Assembly: GCA_964583335.1 (NCBI GenBank)
Contig: CAZOVG010000002.1
Location: 62,001-126,000 of the forward strand
Length of the DNA stretch: 64,000 nucleotides
Reading direction: 5' to 3'
Source: JAGNKE01 sp964583335
GTDB taxonomy: Bacteria; Pseudomonadota; Alphaproteobacteria; Micavibrionales; Micavibrionaceae
Position numbers and translations under genes: made by a program. This document shows positions 1 to 10,881 of this stretch, in pieces (position 1 is the stretch's first letter; each line of letters opens with the position of its first letter). The notes under the pieces are model-generated. The model did no database searches. It worked only from the letters and a program-made list of their open reading frames with translations, and was not told the DNA's origin.

Positions 1-1
1 G

Positions 2-268
2 AGCCGCGTTGATTCCTGCCGGATCGCCGCGTGGAAGGCGCAGGAAGCCGCCAAGGGCGCGGGCTTGGCCGAACCTCTCACAACAGGGTCCGTCGTTGCA
101 TCGGACGCCTTCTTCCCCTTCGCGGACGGGCTGATCGCCGCCGCCGAGGCCGGGGTGACCGCCGTGATCCAGCCCGGAGGGTCAATCCGGGATCAGGAAG
201 TCATCGACGCGGCCAACGAACGGGGTCTGGCGATGGTTTTGACCGGTATTCGTCATTTCCGGCACTAA
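2..268 (+). CDS. purH: PurH C-terminus (partial)
   Basis: This is the 3' end of the bifunctional AICAR formyltransferase/IMP cyclohydrolase, which performs the last two steps of purine synthesis. The open frame enters from the window edge. The visible 88 residues include ASDAFFPFADG, the AVIQPGGSIRDQEVI segment and the terminal GIRHFRH, all standard for the PurH formyltransferase domain. The ending HFRH followed by a stop is the usual C-terminus, so the gene is complete at this end. purC lies at 57.8 kb, so purine genes are not clustered here. Confidence 0.95.
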   Translation, partial: SRVDSCRIAAWKAQEAAKGAGLAEPLTTGSVVASDAFFPFADGLIAAAEAGVTAVIQPGGSIRDQEVIDAANERGLAMVLTGIRHFRH

Positions 269-629
269 AAGAACCATTTTCGGAACTATCTAGTATTTGT
301 AAAATAAAATATGCTTTATACTGTTAGTAATAGTAAAAAATATTTAAGCAAATAAACAAATAGTTTTTACTTTTACAGTAATTTTTTATTAGTAAATTTT
401 TCATGAATACGCAAAAATTTTATTGCTAATCCTTTTTCATATCCGCTATAATCGCCTTAACATAAGAGTAAATCGGCATATAAGCCGGGCCTTTAGGTTA
501 GGGTAAAATTTGCATCCCTGCAGCGGGCGGGGATATAATGAGGCGGAGCAACCCATAAAAAAATAGTGGGGCACGCCGGCGGGAATATAAAAAAAATACA
601 GACCGTAGTTTTTACGGCACGAGGGTCGA
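269..629. other. AT-rich gap upstream of the large-protein locus
   Basis: No gene was recognised in these 361 bases. The first 200 are very AT-rich (runs of A/T around 290-420), unlike the flanking coding DNA, and could carry promoter or upstream elements for the gene at 630. A TAGGTTAGGGTA element at 494-505 resembles GGGTTA motifs found before later genes of the same locus. The ribosome site before 630 is GAGGG. Confidence 0.4.
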
Positions 630-2090
630 ATGGGGTTTTTAGACTGGTGCAGTAATGCCGCAAGCAACGTAGTCAGCGGGGTTTCCTCCGCTGCTAGTTG
701 GGTTGGCGATAAGGCCGTCGCCGTTGTCGATGGTCGCGCCGTCAACGCTGTCGTAGACGCCGCCAGTTGGGTCAATGATAAGGCCATCCAGCCCGCCGCG
801 AGCTGGGTCGGCGAGAACGCTCCCAAACTTCTTGAAGGTGAAACCTGGCGCGCTGCCGGGCAAGGGGTCGTCGATTACGGCAAATTCGTTTGGAACAATC
901 CTGCTCTTGCGGGCCGTCAGGCCGTTCAGGGGCTGAGCAACTCTGTCACCGGACTGACCGGGTTCATCGCGGATGTCGGTATTTACGCCGTCGAGGGCGC
1001 AGGCAAACTCGTTTATAACGCCGGCGCAGGCGTCGTGAACCTCGGCGCCGCCCCGGGCGAGCGCATCGTCGATTACGCCGGCATGTCCGATTTCTCAAAG
1101 GTTCAAGCCTTCATGGAAGAGCATACCGGCAGCTGGGCGGGACTTTCACGTGTCGAACTTGACCAGATGGTCCGCGATGGACGGATCACCGAACAGGAAG
1201 CCTCTTTCGCCGCCGGGACCAAGTACGGATTTCAGGCCGTTGGGGAAGTGGCCAGCTTTGTCGCCGTTAGTGCCCTTACGGCCGGTGCAGGGGGCGCAGC
1301 CATGGCCGCCGCACGCGGCAGTTCCGTGGGGATTCGCGTGGCGCAGGCCGGAAACGCGCTGGCCAATACCGGGCGGATCGGCGAGGTCGTTGCACGGCCC
1401 CTGCTCTGGCTCGGCAAAGACGTCTCCCTGATTCGCGGCGCTCCGTATCTTGAGCGCGCCGCCGCACTGGCCGAGACGGCCGCTCCTGCACGCGGATTGG
1501 CTTCGCAGATTTTTCTTCCCGGTCCGATGCGGGTTTTCCAGCCCAGCCAGACCTCCCACGCCTTCGCCTCGTGGTTCGGCGGTGTGACCAACAACACCGC
1601 AGGCTACGGCCTGCGCGCTGCCGAGGGCACCTTCAAGTTCTTCAACCCCCTTCAGGCCAACGGGCGCAGCGTCATCGCCTGGAGTATTGAGGGCGGCGGT
1701 GCCACGATGTCGTGGGTCGCCAACTCCGGCAAGGAAACCGCCGAGCTTGAAATGATTCGCGCACTTGACGGCGCCGACCAGAATAACGCCCAGCAGCAGG
1801 CTGACGAAATGCGCCGCCGCTATGGGCTGCCCGTTCCGGGCGAACAGGGCGCCACGCCCGGACCCGCGCCTGTTACCACGCCTGACAGCACGGGCACCGA
1901 GACCGCGCCCCAGAATATCAGCCCTACCTTTCAGGATGTCGCCCCCCGGGATCCGGGGATCACGCATGATTTCAAGATCAATAACGGCCTTGTTCAGCCC
2001 ACGGAACTTGATCCTCTGGGCGGCCAGCGCGGGCCACAGGATCGGACCTTAACCCCGAGCGGGCCAGGCCCCGGGGGAGGTAATCGTTAA
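630..2090 (+). CDS. Unrecognised 486-aa protein with repeated AASWV motifs
   Basis: I do not recognise this family. The N-terminal 75 residues carry three imperfect copies of an Ala-rich motif (AASWVGDKAV, AASWVNDKAI, AASWVGENAP) predicted to form amphipathic helices. A Gly/Ala-rich hydrophobic stretch (ASFVAVSALTAGAGGAAMAA) near residue 210 may insert in or lie on a membrane. The last 90 residues are Pro/Thr/Gly-rich and probably disordered. There is no signal peptide. The start is the first ATG, 5 bases after GAGGG. It is the first gene of a five-gene same-strand locus and is followed 106 bases later by a 1507-aa gene. A structural or secreted component is possible, but this is inference. 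Confidence 0.75.
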   Translation: MGFLDWCSNAASNVVSGVSSAASWVGDKAVAVVDGRAVNAVVDAASWVNDKAIQPAASWVGENAPKLLEGETWRAAGQGVVDYGKFVWNNPALAGRQAVQGLSNSVTGLTGFIADVGIYAVEGAGKLVYNAGAGVVNLGAAPGERIVDYAGMSDFSKVQAFMEEHTGSWAGLSRVELDQMVRDGRITEQEASFAAGTKYGFQAVGEVASFVAVSALTAGAGGAAMAAARGSSVGIRVAQAGNALANTGRIGEVVARPLLWLGKDVSLIRGAPYLERAAALAETAAPARGLASQIFLPGPMRVFQPSQTSHAFASWFGGVTNNTAGYGLRAAEGTFKFFNPLQANGRSVIAWSIEGGGATMSWVANSGKETAELEMIRALDGADQNNAQQQADEMRRRYGLPVPGEQGATPGPAPVTTPDSTGTETAPQNISPTFQDVAPRDPGITHDFKINNGLVQPTELDPLGGQRGPQDRTLTPSGPGPGGGNR

Positions 2091-2196
2091 CGGGTTCGAA
2101 AAAACTGGCTTTTGTAGCCGCGGATATGGTAAAAGTATACTAAATATAATGTCTTAAGATAAAAGACATATAAGGTGATAAAAAAAGGGTTAGACC

Positions 2197-5100
2197 ATGG
2201 GTCTTGGTAGCGTTTTCAAATATTCTGACGATCTGATTCAGGGACTCACCGAGTTCGGGAAGACAGTTTCTCATGCGGAAGAAGCTGCTAAACTTGCCGA
2301 AAACGCCCGCACCTTCTTCGCCGGCAAGACCGCCGTAACCAATGCCGACATCAATGAATGGCTGCGCACCGCGCAAAGAACCGGCGAGTTTGATAATATT
2401 CTTCGCACCCCTGCCCTTAGAGACCGTGTTCGGGCTTTGGCGATCGATTCCAGACACCGGAGCGAGTTCGTTACCCAGTTCGACTCGATGATGAATGGAC
2501 GCTCGGGTAACCTGAGTGATACAGAAATCGAATCACTGGCCCGGACCCATAAACTGCCGCCCGACAGCCCGTTCGTTATGATCGCGCGGGAAGCCCGCGA
2601 CCAGCGGCGTGCCGCGGCTCAGGCCGGACAACCCAATCCGACGGGAACGGGCAGCAATACGACACCTCCTGATCCCGTTCCTCCTGTTAACGCTGCCGAT
2701 AATACGGCGGGCGCAGGCGCACGGACCGGCGACGAAGTCGGCGATGGTGCGCGGACCGTAGACGATGCCGATGCGGCTGACGAAGTCGGCGATGCCGCGC
2801 GCGTCGATGCTGACGATGTCGGCGGCGGCGGCGCAAATGCCGGACGTAATGCCGGACCGAATGGCCGGAATGGCCGGGTCGAGGGACGCATCCTGCCCGA
2901 GAATTTTGCACACTGGACGCACAGACTGGCCGCATGGCACCCCAGCTCGCTTTTCGAGCGCGTTCCCATTTTGGGCAAGATGTTCAGCTTGGGTAGCCTG
3001 AGAATGAGCTTGCCGAATATCGGTGTGGTGAAGCACTTTATCCGTCCTGCCGTCGATCATGTCGATAACGCACTGAGAAGCAGCGGCGTTGTCCAGAAAG
3101 CCCTTGACCTGCAAGGCGAGTTTCGGACCCTTACCAATGATCTTGCGAACGGAAATATTACGGCGCAGGGCATGACCACACGGATCGACGAGATTTTCGG
3201 GGCTTTTGCGGATAATGCCGATAATGTCCGCAGTATCGATGCCGCGCTGGTCGATATCAACCGTCTGCTGGATGAAGTCAAAGACGGCCGCTCGGTCCTG
3301 CAATCCAAATATCCTGGGCTGACCGGTCTTACGGATCGTCAGTCCGCGAATATGCAAGTTTGGCTGACCGATCTGCGCGATACGCTGACCAGCATGAGAC
3401 GCGGCCCCGATGGCAGTCTTGAAATTGCAGACCGCTACAAAAAGGTGATTGAAGGCCTTATTCAGAGAGGTGCGGACAGAACGCAAATTTCCGAGACTTT
3501 CGGCAATATGATTAACAGCCGTTTGAACCGTATCGGGGAAGATGCCCGGATGCGCCTCGATGGCACGGTCAACGTACGCCGGACCACGAATCCTGATGGA
3601 ACCTTTATCGAAACCGGCGATCCTGCGCTGCTTCAGAACAGAGCGGCTCTTGAGCGTCAGCTCGAGTCCTCTTCCTATAACCGTTTTGACCGTGCGACCC
3701 CCACCGTGAGCACGAAATCGCAGAACGTGGAGTTGCACGTTTTCGAGATGCTGAACCAGTACAAGAAGCGCGAAGCGGGCGGCAACTGGGACGTTGAGGC
3801 CGCGAACACCTTCTTTGGCTGGATGGAAGCGTTTTATAAATCCGGAGTCGAGCATGACGTCAACCGGGTTATCCGTATCTTGAAGGCTAAGATGGGCGGC
3901 AGCGCGCTTCAGACCGTGCCTCAGGGGGTTATGGACCGTATCGACAAGGCCATGGCAGCGGCCGACCCGCATAAAAGAGCCTGGCTTGAAAGCGTTAAGG
4001 ACGCTCTGGTTGATAACAAAGACCGCGGCACCAAATTCGGCCCGCGCGAGGTCGAGCGTCGCTACTACGCGCCTTTCGCCGAGTTCATGATGATCGCGAC
4101 GGGTTACCCGACGCCCCGCGGCTCTGCAAACTTCTGGACCGAGATGGCTGTTCCGACGATCGACAACTATCTGAGAACGCCGATGTCCAATGCGGCCAAA
4201 GAGGCCTGGACCTATGTTACGGGCGGACGCACCGTTGGACCGACCGGCTTCAAGGAAGGCGAAGTTACAATCGACGCCTCTCACAAAATCAGAGAGATGG
4301 ATTATGACTGGTGGTTCCGCCGCGCTCCGCGCGACGATGCCGGTAATGCCGTTGCGACGAGCACCGGTTTGCTTGGCCGTGGAACCGACCGTTCCCTTTT
4401 CGGCGTTCTGGGCCGTGACGGTTATCTGGACCGGATGCCGTGGTACCTGAAAATGCCGATGAGACTGGCTTCCGGAGGTATGATTTCCACCGAGTCGCGT
4501 GTCGGCCTGACCTTGCCCGGTAAAATTCTTATCGGCGGTGCTGCCGCGGCTTATGGGATTGAGCAAGGCTCCGCTCTGGCCGGATGGGGCAACGGCGACG
4601 GCGATCCCGGCTGGCAGACCAGCATGGACCCGCGCGGTGCGATCAATCTTCTTCAAAGGGGCGGTCTCGGGTTCTACGATTTCTGGTGGGATGACCTGCT
4701 GGGTGGCGGTACGCGTCTGACGACCGGACACGATCTGGGTATCGACATCGATTCGATCGGTGTGCCCTTCTCCGACATGAATATCCGTCAGTGGGTTCTG
4801 TCCTGGACGGAAACGGGCGATGCCACGCCGCAGGAACGTCAGCGTCTGCGCGAGATCAGCGATGAGATGAAGGCCCGTGCGCAGGCGATGTTCGATGAAA
4901 TGCCCACGCATGCCGGCGAAGTCGGCAACCTTTATCAGTCCACCGAACAGCTGATGCTCAAGCTGCGCGAGGAAGCTGCAGCCGCCCGTCAGCGCGGCGA
5001 GACCGATAAGGCTAACAAACTCGACCAGTTGACACAGCAGCTTGGTAACGACCAGACCCGGATGCAGGCTCTGATTACCGGGATGGCCGCCAAGCGCGAT

Positions 5101-6720
5101 GCGACGCAGGAAGCCATGGACGCTTTCCGCAATTCCACGGATGTTCTGGCTGCCGAGGAGGCTCTGACCCATCTCGAAAACCACCGCAACGACATGCGCG
5201 AGATGAGCACGCAAGCCCGTCAAACCCATGATGCCATGCGCGCGAGAATTCAGGCCGTGCCCGAGGCTGCCGCCGTTCTTGGCGCTGTCACCGTTCCGCC
5301 GCCCGTGGTTGTTACGAGCCCCGATCCTTCGGCGACGACGACGCCTGATCCGAACGCCGGACGCACGACGCCCGATCCGAACGCCGGACGCACAACGCCC
5401 GACCCGAACGCCGGACGCACGACACCCGACCCGAACGCCGGAGGTTCGCAGGGCGGCCCGGTCTTCATCGGCCCGACCACTTCGGACAATACCCGCACGG
5501 GAACGCCCGAGCAGCAGCTTGCCGCCGTCAAGGCCGAAGCCGCCCGTTCGGCCCGCAGCGCCTCCGACTCGGCTCGCTCCTCTCAGGATGCCGTCACGTA
5601 TCTGAACGACACGGTGCGTCAAATTCGCGAATTGCAGGAATATGCCCGCGATAACGGCGGCACGCCCGCCGCTTACGATGCGCCTTTGGCGGAAGCCCAG
5701 CGTTTGGCGCAGGAGGCCAACATTGCTGCGCAGGCCGCTCAGGAAGCCAATCGCCGGTCGGCCGAAATTCTCGCGCAGATCAATACGGCGACCGTTTCGA
5801 CGCTTGAAGATGCCCGCGCCAAGATGCAGGAGATTCAAGGCCACGCTCAGACGGCCCGTCAGGCCCAGCAGCGCAGCGCTCAGGCCAACACCCGGATGCG
5901 CGAAACGCTTGAAAGAAACACCGAACTGGACGAGCAGCTGCACCGCAGACGTCAGGAAGACCGCGTTCGTTCGGTCACCGGTTTCGTCGATGGCGGAAAT
6001 AACGGCATTCTCTCCAATCTGACCCGTGACCGCGGCCAGCCCGGAGGCACAAGCTTCCTCGGTCAAGCCTTTAACTCCATCAGCGACGCCTTCGGTGGCG
6101 TGCGCGACTGGTGGACCCGCGACGTTGCCCGTTACGCTTCCCGCTCGGAAGGCGGCAAGATGATGTACCAGGGCGCGAATATCGCCATGGGCGGTATTGC
6201 GGCCCTTATGGGGATCGGCCTTTGGAACAGCACCATCGGCAAATGGACGGGAACGCAGGTTTCCGGCGGCATGAAGCTTCTGGTTGTCGGCGCCGTGCTG
6301 CTCTATATGTTCCGGGGCAGCAGCGATGTGGGTGACCGTCTGGACCGGATGGCCGGACGTTACCGCGCCACGGGTGACGATTACACCGGCGGCGACGGCG
6401 GAAGCGGCCCCTCCCCGTTCCGGGCGGGCAGCGTCTCCGTTCAGACCTTGAACGGCGGCACCCGCGATGTGACGGTTCCGGGCGGCGGCGATGCCACACG
6501 CACCTTCTCCCATGACGACGGCCGGGTGTTTCAAGAGACCGTGGACCGGGCGCGCCGCGAAGCCAATCTGCAAGGTACGGGCGGCAGCCTGCCCTCTGAA
6601 ACCGGCGAAGTTTACCACCGCGCGATCCGCGTAACCAACTCGGATGGCCGGGTTCTGGGCTCCGAAGTGATCGACTTCCGCGCTGGCGGCACCCAGCAAG
6701 AGCTTGCTCCGGCCCAGTAA
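2197..6720 (+). CDS. Giant 1507-aa coiled-coil/membrane protein, unrecognised
   Basis: This is the largest gene in the window and matches no family I can name. It starts with a helical region, then an acidic Ala/Asp/Gly-rich linker (about residues 150-230) and a long mixed region to about residue 760. A hydrophobic segment (GKILIGGAAAAYGI) lies near residue 775. Two Gln/Ala/Arg-rich coiled-coil regions (about 880-1040 and 1110-1260) flank four perfect TTPDPNAG repeats at 1048-1083. Two likely membrane helices (about 1323-1345 and 1359-1374) precede a soluble 130-residue tail. There is no N-terminal signal peptide. Its size and build suggest a scaffold, surface or injected protein, which is inference only. 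A minus-strand 1433-codon open frame opposite it is a codon-bias shadow. Confidence 0.8.
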   Translation: MGLGSVFKYSDDLIQGLTEFGKTVSHAEEAAKLAENARTFFAGKTAVTNADINEWLRTAQRTGEFDNILRTPALRDRVRALAIDSRHRSEFVTQFDSMMNGRSGNLSDTEIESLARTHKLPPDSPFVMIAREARDQRRAAAQAGQPNPTGTGSNTTPPDPVPPVNAADNTAGAGARTGDEVGDGARTVDDADAADEVGDAARVDADDVGGGGANAGRNAGPNGRNGRVEGRILPENFAHWTHRLAAWHPSSLFERVPILGKMFSLGSLRMSLPNIGVVKHFIRPAVDHVDNALRSSGVVQKALDLQGEFRTLTNDLANGNITAQGMTTRIDEIFGAFADNADNVRSIDAALVDINRLLDEVKDGRSVLQSKYPGLTGLTDRQSANMQVWLTDLRDTLTSMRRGPDGSLEIADRYKKVIEGLIQRGADRTQISETFGNMINSRLNRIGEDARMRLDGTVNVRRTTNPDGTFIETGDPALLQNRAALERQLESSSYNRFDRATPTVSTKSQNVELHVFEMLNQYKKREAGGNWDVEAANTFFGWMEAFYKSGVEHDVNRVIRILKAKMGGSALQTVPQGVMDRIDKAMAAADPHKRAWLESVKDALVDNKDRGTKFGPREVERRYYAPFAEFMMIATGYPTPRGSANFWTEMAVPTIDNYLRTPMSNAAKEAWTYVTGGRTVGPTGFKEGEVTIDASHKIREMDYDWWFRRAPRDDAGNAVATSTGLLGRGTDRSLFGVLGRDGYLDRMPWYLKMPMRLASGGMISTESRVGLTLPGKILIGGAAAAYGIEQGSALAGWGNGDGDPGWQTSMDPRGAINLLQRGGLGFYDFWWDDLLGGGTRLTTGHDLGIDIDSIGVPFSDMNIRQWVLSWTETGDATPQERQRLREISDEMKARAQAMFDEMPTHAGEVGNLYQSTEQLMLKLREEAAAARQRGETDKANKLDQLTQQLGNDQTRMQALITGMAAKRDATQEAMDAFRNSTDVLAAEEALTHLENHRNDMREMSTQARQTHDAMRARIQAVPEAAAVLGAVTVPPPVVVTSPDPSATTTPDPNAGRTTPDPNAGRTTPDPNAGRTTPDPNAGGSQGGPVFIGPTTSDNTRTGTPEQQLAAVKAEAARSARSASDSARSSQDAVTYLNDTVRQIRELQEYARDNGGTPAAYDAPLAEAQRLAQEANIAAQAAQEANRRSAEILAQINTATVSTLEDARAKMQEIQGHAQTARQAQQRSAQANTRMRETLERNTELDEQLHRRRQEDRVRSVTGFVDGGNNGILSNLTRDRGQPGGTSFLGQAFNSISDAFGGVRDWWTRDVARYASRSEGGKMMYQGANIAMGGIAALMGIGLWNSTIGKWTGTQVSGGMKLLVVGAVLLYMFRGSSDVGDRLDRMAGRYRATGDDYTGGDGGSGPSPFRAGSVSVQTLNGGTRDVTVPGGGDATRTFSHDDGRVFQETVDRARREANLQGTGGSLPSETGEVYHRAIRVTNSDGRVLGSEVIDFRAGGTQQELAPAQ
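5338..5445 (+). repeat. Four tandem 27-base coding repeats
   Basis: Four consecutive 27-base units (starting at 5338, 5365, 5392 and 5419) encode TTPDPNAGR, the last ending in GG instead of GR. The units differ only at synonymous third positions, apart from that final unit. They form a Pro/Asp-rich linker between the two coiled-coil regions of the 1507-aa protein and are a likely site of copy-number variation. Confidence 0.95.
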
Positions 6721-6735
6721 AGGAGAGCTGTTGTT

Positions 6736-6768
6736 ATGACTTTCAGGCATGAAGGACAAGTGATATGA
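6736..6768 (+). CDS. Possible 10-codon leader peptide
   Basis: ATG at 6736 follows AGGAG (6720-6724) and opens a 10-codon frame (MTFRHEGQVI) whose TGA overlaps the ATG of the next gene as ATGA. This layout would permit translational coupling. The downstream start also has its own AAGGA, so the leader may be fortuitous. Confidence 0.25.
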   Translation: MTFRHEGQVI

Positions 6769-7244
6769 TGGCCAATGGTGGGATGATGTCACACGCATCC
6801 TTGTCGCTGGACCAACAGGCCCTTCTGGCCGCACTGATCATGTCTGAAGATAACACTGAACAGCCGCCGCCGAGCAAAAAAAGCCCGACCAGCATGAAGG
6901 GTGACTGGGGCTCGTCCCTGCGCACCTCCCGCAAGGCGCTTTTCGACAAGAAAGATTTCGACATCTTCTGCGACAAGGAAATGGGCGAAACCTTCATTTT
7001 CCACAGCGCGGATCTGGGTTGCACCATCGACTATATGGAGTACGACCCCCAGAACCAGCGCGTGACCGTTTTTACGAATGACGGGCAGCAGCTTGACCTC
7101 GGAACCCGGATTCAGTGGCTGATTCGGCCCTATTTCGCGAAACCGCAGGTGATTTTGATGGTCCGGACGCAGAACGGGCGGGCCGTCGAAGGGTTCGAAG
7201 TCCGCCTTAAAGTGCGCGAAGAAGCAGAAAAAATAATGAACTGA
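6765..7244 (+). CDS. Small protein, paralogue of the 121-aa neighbour
   Basis: A 159-residue soluble protein of unknown function. Its last 110 residues align with the next gene (121 aa): both share an F-H-x(n)-aromatic-hydrophobic pattern (IDYMEYDP versus LSWLEFDL), a following VTVFTNDG/LDFVMDDG strand and a QVILMVRTQNG/QVLMILLDDQTG strand, so the pair arose by duplication. The first 45 residues are extra, acidic and probably flexible. ATG at 6765 follows AAGGA; a second ATG follows at once. It lies 44 bases after the 1507-aa gene, in the same direction, which suggests a shared operon. Confidence 0.75.
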   Translation: MMANGGMMSHASLSLDQQALLAALIMSEDNTEQPPPSKKSPTSMKGDWGSSLRTSRKALFDKKDFDIFCDKEMGETFIFHSADLGCTIDYMEYDPQNQRVTVFTNDGQQLDLGTRIQWLIRPYFAKPQVILMVRTQNGRAVEGFEVRLKVREEAEKIMN

Positions 7245-7305
7245 CAAAAAAAAGCGGGATTTTTTCCCTCTGGTCAGCTTATAATAAAAGGGTTAGTTTA
7301 GGGTT

Positions 7306-7671
7306 ATGAACGAGACGACCGAACAAGGCAGAGAGAGACCCGTTTACGGGGACCTAACGGACTTTGTCTACGGATGCGAGGATGGAAGTCCTCTGAACAT
7401 TCAGGTCGCCGTGAAAGATGACGGGCGGTGTGCGATTTTTCACAACAAGCCTTTTAAAAACGCTCTTTCGTGGCTGGAGTTCGACCTTAGCACTTACAGA
7501 TTGGATTTCGTCATGGACGATGGTGAGATCCGCGATGCAGGACTTCCGCTGACGAAGGATGTGTCGAAGAATATGCAGAACTCGCACCAGGTGTTGATGA
7601 TCCTTCTGGATGATCAGACCGGTGAGGCCAAGGAAGGCCACTACATCCCCCTGATCCTTCACCGGGCATAG
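7306..7671 (+). CDS. Small protein, paralogue of the 159-aa neighbour
   Basis: A 121-residue soluble beta-rich protein with no recognised family, similar over its full length to the C-terminal two thirds of the preceding gene. The ATG is fused to a GGGTTA element (7301-7306), and another GGGTTAG lies at 7290, instead of a clear Shine-Dalgarno sequence. Two tandem paralogues beside a giant protein suggest dedicated chaperones or adaptors, but that is inference. Confidence 0.75.
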   Translation: MNETTEQGRERPVYGDLTDFVYGCEDGSPLNIQVAVKDDGRCAIFHNKPFKNALSWLEFDLSTYRLDFVMDDGEIRDAGLPLTKDVSKNMQNSHQVLMILLDDQTGEAKEGHYIPLILHRA

Positions 7672-7745
7672 GGATGCAAGAATAAAAAGAGATTTGTGTT
7701 TGGGTTATTTGGGTTTAACAAAAAAGTAAAATAGAGGAGTGAAAT

Positions 7746-7919
7746 ATGAGCGTAGCAAACATCCAGCAGATTGCAGACAGCTTCCGTGACGGGACCGCCG
7801 CGACAGTTGATTTACAGATCGTCGCCGGACAAGGTGCCCAGCTCTTTAACGGGGCTTCCAACAACATCACGCCTGACCTGACCAACGATGGTGGATTCGG
7901 CTCCGGTCCGCGCCTGTAA
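7746..7919 (+). CDS. 57-aa small protein closing the locus
   Basis: This short frame begins with ATG 4 bases after a strong AGAGGAG site and ends just before a hairpin terminator. The product is MSVANIQQIADSF..., with a Gly/Asn/Asp-rich second half (GASNNITPDLTNDGG) and no membrane segment. Start, ribosome site and compositional match to its neighbours support a real gene. Function is unknown; a small secreted or structural subunit is possible. Confidence 0.6.
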   Translation: MSVANIQQIADSFRDGTAATVDLQIVAGQGAQLFNGASNNITPDLTNDGGFGSGPRL

Positions 7920-8033
7920 GCGGATTGTTGCTCTCTCCGGCTGGTTGCGGTTGACGCGCTCGAGTCTGTCTGTCCCTGTTATTTTATGGGTTTGATTATA
8001 CTCTGATCTCGCTTGTAGTTATGAAAATAATTT

Positions 8034-8072
8034 AAAAGCCGGCGGCGGGCACGCTCCCCTCCCCGGCTTTTT
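8034..8072 (+). terminator. Bidirectional hairpin terminator
   Basis: AAAAGCCGG at 8034-8042 pairs with CCGGCTTTTT at 8063-8072. The T-run serves the plus-strand locus and the A-run serves the convergent gene ending at 8102. Confidence 0.75.
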
Positions 8073-8101
8073 CATGTCTTGTCCGTTTGCTCTCGCTGTT
8101 T

Positions 8102-8395
8102 TTAGGGCTGTTTGTGTTTGTTGGGGTTTTTCCTGAGATATTCCTCGCGCTGTTTCTTGACGCGCTCCTCGATCAGCCTCTCCTCGGCCTTCGTGCGCTC
8201 CATGACCGCCTGCAACGCTTTTTCGCGATTGTCGGGCTGCCGGACGACGGTTTTCCAGAGCATGGTTCCCAAAGCCAGAATGATGACCACCACCATCAAG
8301 ATGGGCATCGGCGCCTTGCGCCCCTGCTCCGCCACGTCGCTGAGGAATATGACTTTATCTTCCGGTTCCAGAAGGTTGTTGGGGTCTTTATTCAT
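8102..8395 (-). CDS. Small single-pass membrane protein
   Basis: A 97-residue protein with an acidic N-terminus, one membrane helix (MPILMVVVIILALGTMLW, about residues 30-47) and a long charged helical tail (ERTKAEERLIEERVKKQREE) that should form a coiled coil. No family recognised. It is divergent from lepA with a 129-base gap and convergent with the 630-7919 locus. Confidence 0.65.
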   Translation of the reverse strand: MNKDPNNLLEPEDKVIFLSDVAEQGRKAPMPILMVVVIILALGTMLWKTVVRQPDNREKALQAVMERTKAEERLIEERVKKQREEYLRKNPNKHKQP

Positions 8396-8524
8396 AAATT
8401 CCAGCCTCTTTGACGTTTTATCATACCAAGGGTTTTTTCAAAGTAAACAAACGGCCCGAAAGTGCCCGACATCCCCCGTAAATTTTCATTGAACGGGGGG
8501 CGCAAAGCCCTTATGTTCGCGGAC

Positions 8525-10348
<1,824 letters not shown>

Positions 10349-10375
10349 GGGGCTGCTCGGCGCGTTTTAACGCGC

Positions 10376-10840
10376 CTTAGCCAGCCCCTCATCCCCGCGA
10401 AAGCGGGGATCCAGAGACCCCCGCGTAGACGCGAACCTTTTTTAAACACAACGGGCACGACGAACACTACGAGAACCAGCGTCATTCCCGCGAAGGCCGG
10501 AATCTAAGGCGGGGGCCTGACCCGGTCCCTGCGCTCGCAGGGGGGCGCGGGGGGCTGTTTCATTCGTCATTGCGAGGAGGACGTAGGCCGACGAAGCAAT
10601 CTATGCGGCGGTCTTAATGGATTGCTTCACCCGCCGGGGCGGGTTCGCAATGACGCCCAGCGCTGTCCTCCTCGCGACTTGTCCGCCGAAGCCTTGGTGC
10701 AGGCGGAAGGCCGGAATCTACGGCGGGGGCCATACTGGATCCCCGTTTTCACGGGGATGCTTTTTTGAAAGCGCCCAACCTCCGCAGCATCCCCACGAAG
10801 GTGGGGATCCATAGTGGGCGTCCCATAGCGGGGATTTATA
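10376..10840. repeat. Dense cluster of dispersed repeat modules
   Basis: The gap after lepA holds no gene but many modules seen elsewhere in the window: hairpins CCCCGCGAAAGCGGGG at 10392 and GGATCCCCGTTTTCACGGGG at 10738, an AAACACAACGGGCACGACGA piece near 10444, GTCATTCCCGCGAAGGCCGG at 10482, CATTGCGAGGAGGACGTAGG at 10567 and its inverted partner GGATTGCTTCACCCGCCGGG at 10619. They look like non-autonomous palindromic elements that nested into each other. Confidence 0.8.
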
Positions 10841-10881
10841 CTGCGGATGACACGCCCGCCTACGTCCTGTAAAATCCCGGC

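Noticed and set aside
2533..6834. 1433-codon open frame on the minus strand
   Set aside because: It mirrors the plus-strand 1507-aa gene. It is a GC-codon shadow with low-complexity His/Arg/Gly content and no ribosome site or family motif.
8462..8524. Longer LepA start
   Set aside because: The extra 21 residues lack the conserved LepA N-terminus, which begins at MSKPEIKPLQHIRNF.
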